Both the position numbers and the translations under genes were made by a program. Below, in pieces: positions 1 to 6,150 of a DNA stretch of 29,314 nt. The stretch spans positions 1-29,314 of the forward strand of contig CAZNTU010000056.1 of NCBI GenBank assembly GCA_964575975.1, given 5' to 3'. The notes beneath the pieces were generated by a model. The model had not been told where the DNA came from, ran no database searches, and saw nothing but the letters and a program-made list of their open reading frames with translations. Every line of letters starts with the position of its first letter. Positions within the stretch are counted from its first letter, which is position 1. The DNA is from G963674505 sp964575975. Its GTDB lineage: Bacteria; Desulfobacterota; Desulfobacteria; Desulfobacterales; SKZT01.

Positions 1-852
1 GGTGCAGGCGCCTGGCGACGTCCGGGATGGACTCCGCCGTCTCGCCGGCCCGGGCGCTTCGGCACGCGGCCAGCACGACCAGGCCGGGACGATGGCCCGC
101 AGGCAACTGATCCAGCCGTTTCGCCAAGTCGGACCCGGCCACGGGCTTTTTTCCCCAGGTCGTTTCGTCCTCGAACAGCAGGCCCCATTCCTTTTCGCCG
201 TCCGAATTGACCGCCTCGGTACCGTGCATGCTCAGGATCGCGGCGTGGTACCGTTGTCGCAACAGCTTGTCCGCCAGCGTGGAGAGAAAGCCGTCCTCCG
301 CGACGTCGATCTCGATTTCGCCCCGGGAATAGGGAACGTCCATGGCCATGAACAGAAGTTCCTCCTCCCGCTCCAAATCCAAGCGGTTCCGCTCCGGGTC
401 CAGGTCGTCCGGCGAAGATATGAAAAGCAGCACCCGCAGAGGCTTGGGCGCTCGCGTCGGCGCCTTGTTCCCCTGCCCCGCTCCCGGCGGCAGACGACGC
501 ACCGGGAATGGCGGCCCAGAAATCCCAATTCCGGATGCTCGTGCCAAAGCAGTTCCCAAGGCAGGCCATAGTGTTCTTTCCCCTGGACGACCAGCCGGAC
601 GCAGGCGTCGTCGTCGCGGGCGTCCTCCATCTTTTCCAGCAGGTCCTTCGCGTCCAGCCCGGCGGCTTTCCAAAGACGCCGGCCGATGGCCTCCAGGATG
701 CCTGTCTCGGCCAAGGCCTTGGGCATGTTCCAGTCCCTGGGAGCTTCCAGCAGCCAATCCAGCTTTTCCGTAAGCTTTTTCAGCTCGGCCGCGTCGGCTT
801 CCCCGATGTTCGGAACGACGGGGACGTCGTATTCGTTTCCCGCGCCGCTCAC
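1..852 (-). pseudogene. CHAT-domain (caspase-like) protein, frameshifted and cut by the window edge
   Basis: CHAT domains are caspase-like cysteine peptidases often found in stress, cell-death or defence loci. The gene starts at a GTG that overlaps the TGA of the upstream zinc-ribbon gene (GTGA, 849-852), so translation is probably coupled. The first frame carries an acidic helical N-terminus and the motif GLPWELLWHEHPELGFLG, typical of the start of a CHAT domain. Homology then switches frame at about 511-520, within a GGGCCG tract, and continues as PFPVRRLPPGAG, then the catalytic-His motif AILSMHGT (near 222-245) and the catalytic-Cys motif VVLAACRSAGAGE (near 50-90). Both catalytic residues therefore survive, but in a different frame from the start codon. 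One missing base explains the break. The gene runs past position 1, so its C-terminus is unseen. A sequencing error is possible, but the decayed neighbours favour real inactivation. Confidence 0.75.
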
Positions 853-1058
853 GGGTCCACCTTCAGGCTGCGAACCAGTTCGCCGTCCTTCATGTATTTT
901 TTCGACAGCGGAATCTTCACCTGCTTGTTGCAGTACATGCAGGCCACGACCTCTTCGCCTTGGCCCTCGGCCGCCTCGTCCACCAGCTCGAAGCGAACAT
1001 GGAATTTTTTGCCGCACTCGGCGCAGGCTACGCGGAACGTTTTCATTTCGGATGCCAT
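849..1058 (-). CDS. Small zinc-ribbon-like protein, partner of the CHAT gene
   Basis: A 69-residue protein with two CxxC pairs: CAEC near residues 12-15 and CMYC near 40-43. The spacing suits a small zinc ribbon. The C-terminus is basic and ends LVRSLKVDP. The start has a good ribosome-binding site (GGGAG about 8 bases upstream of ATG 1058). Its stop overlaps the GTG of the CHAT gene, which suggests co-translation of the pair. Small zinc-ribbon proteins next to CHAT proteases recur in bacteria from my recollection of such neighbourhoods; a role as adaptor or regulator of the CHAT protein is inference. The reading frame is intact, unlike its partner. Confidence 0.8.
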   Translation of the reverse strand: MASEMKTFRVACAECGKKFHVRFELVDEAAEGQGEEVVACMYCNKQVKIPLSKKYMKDGELVRSLKVDP

Positions 1059-1145
1059 AACCGTTTCTCCCGTGCTTCCACCTTTGCAAGACGAATTGTA
1101 ACGATGCCGTTTCTTTTTCAGGGTAGAGAAAAGTCGAACGGACGC

Positions 1146-1174
1146 ACTTAATCAGCGAGTCGTTTTTTTGTCAA
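1146..1174 (-). promoter_or_regulatory. Possible sigma70 promoter for the zinc-ribbon/CHAT pair
   Basis: On the minus strand a perfect TTGACA (1169-1174) is followed after 17 bases by a weak TTAAGT (1146-1151, 3 of 6 consensus positions). It lies about 90 bases upstream of the zinc-ribbon start and points toward it. The -35 is strong and the -10 poor, so the call is tentative. Confidence 0.35.
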
Positions 1175-1247
1175 CGGAAAAATTTCGACCTGGGAGGACC
1201 ATTTTGGACATGAAGAGAAAGGCGGGATAGACCGGGAGACCTGGATT

Positions 1248-1673
1248 TCAAGATTCCGGCCACTCCCCCAACTTAATCCACAGGAGGCGCAATCTTGCCA
1301 TTTGCGGCCTGTTTATGTTCAACAATTCGACCGTGGCGCGGCCGCTCTCCGTCAGCCCCTCCAGCCTGGTCCATTCTTCCGAGCATTCGAAATGGTCCGA
1401 CCATACTTGGCGCCGAGGGTGATACGAAGGAATTCTTTCGCCGGTCTTTCGGTCGACGACCGATCGCTTGGAACCTTTATGTCGATTGCACGAGGGGCAC
1501 GACAGACATAAGTTTTCCAGGATGGTTTCGCCTCCTTTGACGACAGGAACGATGCGATCGATCTCGAACGAGGCGACGGACAAATTTTCAGGCGTTCGGC
1601 GGTACGCGCACCGGCCGTCGTCCAATTCGCGCACTCGGTCGCGCAAGGCTCGGGGTACGTTTCCGCTCGGCAA
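1248..1673 (-). CDS. HNH endonuclease-like protein with degenerate active site
   Basis: A 141-residue member of the compact HNH family that starts NVPRALRDRV and ends with the conserved NRPQMARLRLLWIKLGEWP tail. Two key positions differ from the family pattern. The first zinc CxxC (usually RCxYC) reads RCAYRRTPE, so the second Cys is Arg. The HNH histidine (usually EIDHI) reads FEIDRIVP, so His is Arg. The second zinc pair (SCPSC) and the NRHKGS helix are intact. Each change needs only one transition (TGC to CGC, CAC to CGC). The start is a TTG with GGAG about 8 bases upstream. The frame is open but the enzyme is probably catalytically dead. An alternative is a protein kept for DNA binding only. 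Confidence 0.7.
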   Translation of the reverse strand: MPSGNVPRALRDRVRELDDGRCAYRRTPENLSVASFEIDRIVPVVKGGETILENLCLSCPSCNRHKGSKRSVVDRKTGERIPSYHPRRQVWSDHFECSEEWTRLEGLTESGRATVELLNINRPQMARLRLLWIKLGEWPES

Positions 1674-1731
1674 CTCAGTCGCTCCGTTTCGATTCCATCT
1701 GCCGCAAGGTGTACATTGCGCGCGCCTTCAG

Positions 1732-1938
1732 GATAAAAAGGTGTTTGCCACCGTTTCGCCCGAAAAGGAAGAACTGGACGATTATTTCCTCTGGAACCTC
1801 AAAATAAACCAAAAGTTCCTGGAAGACTACGAGGTGTACGCGATGGCCAACAATATTTTCGACGAGGACTACGACTGGAGCAGCGGCTACCCCGGCCAGG
1901 GCCGTAGTTTCTGGGCGGGCGTCTCCATGCGGTTCTAA
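1732..1938 (+). pseudogene. C-terminal fragment of a TonB-dependent outer-membrane receptor
   Basis: The last roughly 68 residues of a TonB-dependent beta-barrel receptor remain. Visible are the strand pattern ELDDYFLWNLKINQKF, the conserved near-terminal motif NNIFDEDYDWSSGYPGQGR, and a terminal Phe (AGVSMRF) of the kind recognised by the BAM machinery. Upstream of about 1732 the homology stops and the HNH gene begins on the opposite strand, so the plug and most of the barrel are missing. There is no own start codon or ribosome-binding site. Most likely a deletion remnant of a siderophore, corrinoid or metal-chelate receptor. Confidence 0.75.
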
Positions 1939-2003
1939 CGGTTGAAACGACGCCATCGACAACCCTACTGCGCATGCCATTCAAGAAAGGATTGAATCTC
2001 GAC

Positions 2004-2480
2004 GTGAAACGGAAATGGAAACTTTTCGCCGTTCTGTTGTTTCTTGCTGCGCACTTGAACGCGACTGCGGAAAACCAGAATTACGAACTGCCGATCATGG
2101 TGGTCACCTCGACGATGACGGAGCGAAACATGGATGTCGCGCCCGGAACCGTCGATGTTATTCCCAGAAGGGAAATCGAAGCCCTTGGGGCCGAAACCGT
2201 TGCCGACGTCCTCCGGCAAGCCGTCGGCGTCAACATCGTCACCGGCGCGGGCCGCAGCGAGGAGGTCTCCATTCGCGGACTGGGCCCGGCCATTCGCTGG
2301 TCTTGCTGGACGGCCGCAGAATCGCCGCCGGATACAACGCCGTCCTTGATGTCGAGCAGGTGCCGGTGACGATGATCGACCGCATCGAGATCGTCCGGGG
2401 ACCCGGGGCGGTGCTTTGCGGGAGCGAGACCACCGGCGGCGTGATCAACATCGTCACCCGCCGTCCGCCCCGCGAATCCG
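2004..2480 (+). pseudogene. N-terminal plug fragment of a second TonB-dependent receptor, frameshifted
   Basis: A signal peptide (KRKWKLFAVLLFLAAHLNATA) is followed by a TonB-box-like stretch (ELPIMVVTST) and the plug domain: RREIEALGAETVADVLRQ, then VSIRGLGP. The frame then breaks at about 2286 in a CCCGGCC tract and resumes in the next frame as HSLVLLDGRRIAAGYN, IDRIEIVRGPGAVLCGSETTGGVINIVTRRP. One missing G would restore a continuous plug. The barrel is absent: sequence passes directly into an ABC ATPase tail at about 2481. The start is GTG 2004 or the in-frame ATG 1974; a weak AAGGA lies before the GTG. Only 65 bases separate it from the end of the previous receptor fragment. Confidence 0.8.
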
Positions 2481-2876
2481 AAGGGGCTGCGGACGGTCAC
2501 CGCCCTCTCGGGCGGACAATCCCGAGCCCTCATGATCGCCGACGTGGCCTGCCTGAGCGCCTCCCCCGTCGTGCTGATCGACAAGATCGAAAACGCCGGG
2601 GTGGACCGCCGCCGCGCCCTCGACCTGCTGGTCAAAAAGGAAAAAATCGTCTTCATGGCCACCCGAGATCCCTTGTTGGCCCTTTCCGGAAAACGTAGGC
2701 TTGTCGTCCGAAACGGCGGAATCGCCGCCGTTCTGGAGACGACAGAAGACGAACTGGCCGTGCTCCGAATCTTCGACCGGCCGCAGACCAATGGAATTCC
2801 TGAACCCGCTGACGGGAATCAAGACAGGAACCAGCTTTTTGTCGTTGAACATCCGATCGAAACCATATATGGTTAG
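2481..2876 (+). pseudogene. C-terminal fragment of an ABC transporter ATPase with damaged Walker B and H-loop
   Basis: The fragment begins in the signature region (LRTVTALSGGQSRALM), then D-loop and switch elements follow. Walker B reads SPVVLIDKIENAG, where ABC ATPases normally have Asp-Glu, so the catalytic Glu is Lys. The H-loop reads VFMATRDP where MATHDP is expected, so the switch His is Arg. Walker A and the whole upstream half are missing, replaced by the TonB plug fragment. The frame is open to TAG 2876. With the start gone and both catalytic switch residues changed, the product cannot be a functional ATPase. It fits the ATPase of a TonB-linked uptake system, but the substrate cannot be read. 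Confidence 0.72.
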
Positions 2877-3052
2877 CGAAAACAATTTGAAGCGTGTTCG
2901 AAATCAAGCGAGCTTTCTAAAAAATGTAGGAAACGAATGAAAACATTCTGGTCGCGGAATTCCGTCATTTCACCCGTCGCAACTCGTCGCCCGGACGATT
3001 GAAGGGCTTCACCGCGAATTTGTGTTTACAATAGCATGGGCCGGGAGCATCA
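2877..3052. other. Short intergenic stretch between remnants
   Basis: About 175 bases lie between the ABC ATPase tail and the DUF499 remnant. No convincing promoter, hairpin with T-run or conserved reading frame was seen. The only functional element is the ribosome-binding site of the next gene (GGGAG at 3042-3046). Confidence 0.5.
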
Positions 3053-3622
3053 ATGATGGTCAAAATATTCGAGACCTGCGCACCCAGGCCGGAAATTCTG
3101 GCCGGACAACTTCCCGATTCCATCTTTGCCGCCGACCTTTGGGACGTAGTCGCCGGAAAAGCCCATCCGGACTACGCGGAACCGGAAAAGTTCTTTTTAC
3201 AGACGTACTCGACGCAAAACCTGAAGCTGCTTTTAAAAGATGCCGCGGAAAGGCTTGCCGGGATAACCGGCGCGAACCCCGTCCATTATCTCGAGACCGG
3301 TTTCGGCGGAGGCAAGACCCACGCCTTGATCGCCTCCGTGCATGTAGCCCGCGAAGGCGAGAGAATCGAAAAATTGCTTTCCAGCTACGGCGTCTCCCTT
3401 TTTCCCAAGGCGAAGGAGACGAAGATAGGCGTTTTCGTGGGCGAAAACACCGACCCCTTGAACGGGACCGAGCATGTCCCTTCGACCGGGGGCAAAAAGA
3501 CGAGGACCTTCACGCCTTGGGGCTGGCTCGCCTTGATGATCGGCGGGCCGGGCGGCTTCGAGACGGTCCGGGAAAACGACGAGAAAGGGGGCGCCCCGTC
3601 CAGGGTCGCCTTGGAGGAGGCT
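3053..3622 (+). pseudogene. DUF499-type large ATPase, N-terminal fragment
   Basis: DUF499 proteins are roughly 1000-residue P-loop ATPases common in defence islands, often with DUF1156 methylases. Here about 190 residues remain. The N-terminus shows ILAGQLPDSIFAADLWDVV, then FFLQTYSTQNLKLLL, and the Walker A motif GFGGGKTH at residues 83-90. The region after it (GVFVGENTDPLNG, TPWGWLALMIGG, VRENDEKGGAPS) follows the family order up to about residue 190. Homology ends at about 3622, just before the Walker B region, exactly where an inverted lipoprotein fragment starts. The start is ATG 3053 with GGGAG about 6 bases upstream. Without the rest of the ATPase core the product should be inactive. 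Confidence 0.7.
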
Positions 3623-3799
3623 CTACAGAAAAGCCCGCAATCGGACGCGAGATTCCGATTGCCCGCGGGTCGGCGACGACGGCGAATTTCCAGGGAACGG
3701 ACCGGTCCCGGTTCCAGAGCCGGAAGCGCACCCCCAAAACAACAAGAGGAGAACGAACAACGCAATCCGGAACGAAGATATTTTGTTCTGCCTTTTCAT
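3623..3799 (-). pseudogene. N-terminal stub of a lipoprotein
   Basis: A 58-codon frame begins at ATG 3799 behind a plausible ribosome-binding site (AAGGAAGCAGG). It starts MKRQNKISSFRIALFVLLLL and runs into FWGCASGSG, a basic n-region, hydrophobic core and lipobox with Cys near residue 25, followed by a low-complexity Gly/Ser/Pro linker. It then reaches a stop at 3623-3625, right at the end of the convergent DUF499 fragment. A lipoprotein with only a linker is unlikely, so this is probably the 5' end of a longer gene cut at the same breakpoint. The alternative is a very small lipoprotein. Confidence 0.5.
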
Positions 3800-3919
3800 A
3801 TACCTGCTTCCTTGGCGAAGATGTCGCGGATAAAATGATTTCAGCCGCGTGGCGGCGGCGTATTGACAATCGTGTATTTTTCTCCGTACCGGATGAAATG
3901 CGGGGTGCCGACCCCCTCG

Positions 3920-4493
3920 AGACCCCCGCCGCAGCCGCGGAACCGGTGATCAGAACCACTTCGCAATCCGACAAATCCGATATGTTTCCGCTCATGGCGT
4001 AGCCGTTTTGCATCAAACCGGGCATAAACGCGGGATTGTCGTCGACGACGACGAGCGAAGAGGCGTTTTTCATCAGAAAGGGAATGAAGGGGCCGATATT
4101 GCCTACCATGCCGACCTTGGGCGTCGTTCCGTCGAAGGGGATCGGATCGAGGAAATCCTTTTCCGCGAATTCGTAGCGCTCCGGATTCTGGTCCATGATC
4201 AATCGGGACGCGGCATTGACCGCCGCTATGCCGACGCTTTTTTCCAGCGGGTTTCCGGATAGCATCAGTTCGGTCAGTTCGAGAAGCCCCCGCCGCGCCA
4301 GACCGCCGGCTTTCTGGTAGTGGGCGCACGATCCGCTTTTCGATCTTGGCGTGAAGCAGCCCCCCATGATCTCGTTGTCCAGCTCGACAAACGTGTAGCC
4401 AAGAGATATGACCACCGTCCTGATTCCGGGGATTTCAACGACGGCCATCCCCTTTTTAACCTCGTCTACGATTTCTTCGTTCAATGTCGCCAT
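3920..4493 (-). pseudogene. DUF4213/DUF364-like (putative heavy-metal chelation) protein, C-terminally truncated
   Basis: The family has an N-terminal DUF4213-like part and a Rossmann-like DUF364 part; it is linked by context to metal or cofactor handling. The visible part shows IRTVVISLGYTFVELDN, GCFTPRSKSGSC, SVGIAAVNAASRLIM, then the Rossmann-like VGMVGNIGPFIPFL, LVVVDDNPAF and CEVVLITGSA. After ITGSA (about 3940) the expected C-terminal third is absent; the frame continues without family resemblance into the lipoprotein stub region. A neighbouring frame reads EGVGTPHFIRYGEKYTIVN to a stop near 3841, of unknown origin. I chose ATG 4493 (MATLNEEIVD) because GGAGAGGG stands just upstream; ATG 4538 is in frame but lacks one. 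Confidence 0.65.
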
Positions 4494-4784
4494 TTCCACC
4501 CTCTCCGATATCTTTAGAATAGGCGTTTTTATATTCACCCTTTATTGATTGCAAATATGTTTTTAAAATTGCATACAATGAAATAGAAACGTGCCTCTTG
4601 TCAACAGAGAAAATGACATCTATTAAAATCATATGACTTTTATAGAAGAATGTTTCGCGGAGAGAGGAGCGGGAAAGACGAGTCGATGTCGGATGGTTGG
4701 CGATAGACCTCCGTCGATAGATTTCGGCCGTCGGGCTTGCGTCCCCGGATTGCGTTTGAAATCCAGAGAAAAAAAAGGGCCTCT
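4494..4784. other. AT-rich intergenic region
   Basis: The stretch lies between hicB and the DUF364-like gene, both on the minus strand. It contains a perfect minus-strand TTGACA (4598-4603) upstream of the DUF364-like gene, but no good -10 at the right distance. A T8 run follows the hicB stop on the minus strand without a strong preceding stem. No reading frame with recognisable features was seen. Confidence 0.4.
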
Positions 4785-5108
4785 TTACAGCCGCGACAAA
4801 ATGAACTGGTTGATCGAGACGCCTTCCTCGGCCGAGCGGATGGCAAGCTCGCGATGCTTCTCCGGCGGAATTCGCAGGGTCAGGTTGCCTCTGTATCTTT
4901 TCTTTCCCAATGGCTCCGGAATCTCTTCGCCATTTTCTTCCATCCACTCGATGCTTTCGGCCACCGCGAATTCGATTTCCTTTAGCGCCTGTTCGGCTGT
5001 TTCCCCGTGCGCCGCGAGGGATGGAAATTCAAGGCAGCGCGCAATATGGCAGGAGTCTTCCTCCGACCATTGGATTCGATACGTGTATTTGTCATTGTTT
5101 TTTTCCAT
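4785..5108 (-). CDS. hicB: HicB-family antitoxin
   Basis: A 107-residue antitoxin of a type II HicAB system. The N-terminal half is the partly degenerate RNase-H-like HicB fold (YTYRIQWSEEDSCHIARC, LEFPSLAAHGETAEQALKEI). The C-terminal part is a ribbon-helix-helix-type DNA-binding domain (GNLTLRIPPEKHRELAIRSA, then EEGVSINQFILSRL). It starts at ATG 5108 with a strong GGAGG 6 bases upstream, located inside the end of hicA (17-base overlap). It should neutralise HicA and, through its DNA-binding tail, repress the operon; the palindrome at 5340-5357 is the obvious operator candidate. The frame is intact although the surrounding genes are broken. Confidence 0.9.
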   Translation of the reverse strand: MEKNNDKYTYRIQWSEEDSCHIARCLEFPSLAAHGETAEQALKEIEFAVAESIEWMEENGEEIPEPLGKKRYRGNLTLRIPPEKHRELAIRSAEEGVSINQFILSRL

Positions 5109-5331
5109 ATTGTTCCTCCAGTATCTCGATCGCTTTCTTCACGGTTCGCACCTGATAAGGCTTGGCCATCTTGCCCTCCTTTTGAAGATTGATGCGAGGA
5201 TCTCCCTTCCATGGCGTTTTAAGGATATGGTGGCTTCCTCTTATTCTCGGTTCGCCGAAATGCTTGCGGCAAACATCGACAAGATCCGCAAAAAGCACGT
5301 TGTTCGGGTTGTCCAACATATCTTTTTTCAT
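5092..5331 (-). CDS. hicA: HicA-family mRNA interferase toxin
   Basis: HicA toxins are small dsRBD-fold ribonucleases that cleave mRNA. This 79-residue protein has the family core: HFGEPRIRGSHHILKTPWKG with the catalytic His in GSHH (residues 34-35), and DPRINLQKEGKMAKPYQVRT followed by VKKAIEILEE. It is upstream of hicB and overlaps it, the usual hicAB order. The first ATG (5331) lies only about 6 bases after the putative -10, so the mRNA may be leaderless. An in-frame ATG at 5319 would give 75 residues. Neither has a clear ribosome-binding site, whereas hicB has a strong one, which would favour antitoxin synthesis. Confidence 0.9.
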   Translation of the reverse strand: MKKDMLDNPNNVLFADLVDVCRKHFGEPRIRGSHHILKTPWKGDPRINLQKEGKMAKPYQVRTVKKAIEILEEQYGKKQ

Positions 5332-5337
5332 ACCAAA

Positions 5338-5366
5338 ACGATAGCGGATACGCTATCTTATGTCAA
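5338..5366 (-). promoter_or_regulatory. hicAB promoter with embedded palindromic operator
   Basis: On the minus strand TTGACA (5361-5366), a 17-base spacer and TATCGT (5338-5343) form a good sigma70 promoter. A perfect inverted repeat, GATAGCG-gata-CGCTATC (5340-5357), fills the spacer and part of the -10. Such placement would let bound HicB exclude RNA polymerase. The position right before hicA fits hicAB autoregulation; binding by HicB is inference. Confidence 0.7.
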
Positions 5367-5525
5367 GCCTGTGTTTGAAAAGACCGGTTGGGTTTTAATT
5401 TCGGCAACGCGTTTGCGAGTATCGTCGCTCAACTCGATGATACAGGCAATGGCGGCATCGATCATTCCCGTCATCATTGAAGCCTCGAGCGGAGTAGGCC
5501 CGAACCCGAAAGGAGAAAACCTGTC
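5358..5525 (-). other. Possible small gene or gene remnant upstream of hicA
   Basis: A minus-strand frame reads SPFGFGPTPLEASMMTGMID, continues AAIACIIELSDDTRKRVAEI, and ends VFSNTGLT at TAA 5358-5360. It has the composition of a real protein and a helix-rich middle. Its stop codon touches the hicA -35 box. There is no clear start with a ribosome-binding site; ATG near 5458 would give 39 residues. It could be the 3' end of a deleted gene or a short leader gene. I do not recognise the family. Confidence 0.3.
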
Positions 5526-5664
5526 TTTCAATTTTAAATTGACAATTTAAATTTTCATATGTTATCGAAATACGTCATTTTAACAGGAACGATTCGTCCG
5601 AGGCGCCGATCGCCAACCCGATCTATCGATATTGGACCCGAACGCATTGGAAAGGGAACAACAA

Positions 5665-6150
5665 ATGGAAACGAAAATCGACCCCGAACAATTCGACCGC
5701 GTCGCCCGCGAAGTGTTCGCCCCTGTATATCCTGCGATCGCCGAGCGAACGATAGACGAATACGGCCTGCAAGAACGGGCCGACGTTCTTCGCGGCGACG
5801 TCGAAAACATCCCCTTGCCGGACGGCTCCGTAGACTTGGCCGTCAGCCGCGGCTCGATCTTCTTCTGGGAGGACCTTCCCCGCGCGTTCTCCGAAATCCG
5901 GCGGGTGCTTTCCCCCGGCGGCGCGGCGTATATCGGAGGAGGGTTCGGTTCGAAAAAGATCAGGGAGGCCATCGTGGAGGAAATGAAATCGCGCAACCGG
6001 GGCGAGGACAAGTTCGGCGCGCGGGTGCGGCGGAATCTCGGGGAGGATACGCGCGCCAAGTTCGAAGCGGCCTTGGAGAAGGCCGGAATCGATTCGTACG
6101 AAATTCTGAGCGACGAGGAGATCGGGCTGTGGATTCTGATGCGAAAGTGA
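5665..6150 (+). pseudogene. Class I SAM-dependent methyltransferase missing motif I (internal deletion)
   Basis: The protein opens with KIDPEQFDRVAREVFAPVYP, AIAERTIDEYGL, the usual entry to a class I methyltransferase. It then jumps directly to QERADVLRGDVENIPLPDGS, VDLAVSRGSIFFWEDLPRAF, SEIRRVLSPGGAAYIGGGFG, which are motifs II-IV and the following helix. The roughly 50 residues that should hold the glycine-rich SAM-binding motif I (DVGCGxG) and the acidic loop are gone, in frame. At 161 residues it is well under the expected 210-230. ATG 5665 is chosen because of the GGAAAGGGA 8 bases upstream. Its stop overlaps the GTG of the next gene (GTGA). It cannot bind SAM normally and is most likely a pseudogene. 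Confidence 0.75.

Noticed and set aside
4633..5550. Plus-strand frame of 305 codons
   Set aside because: It is antisense to hicA and hicB, both of which are well supported.
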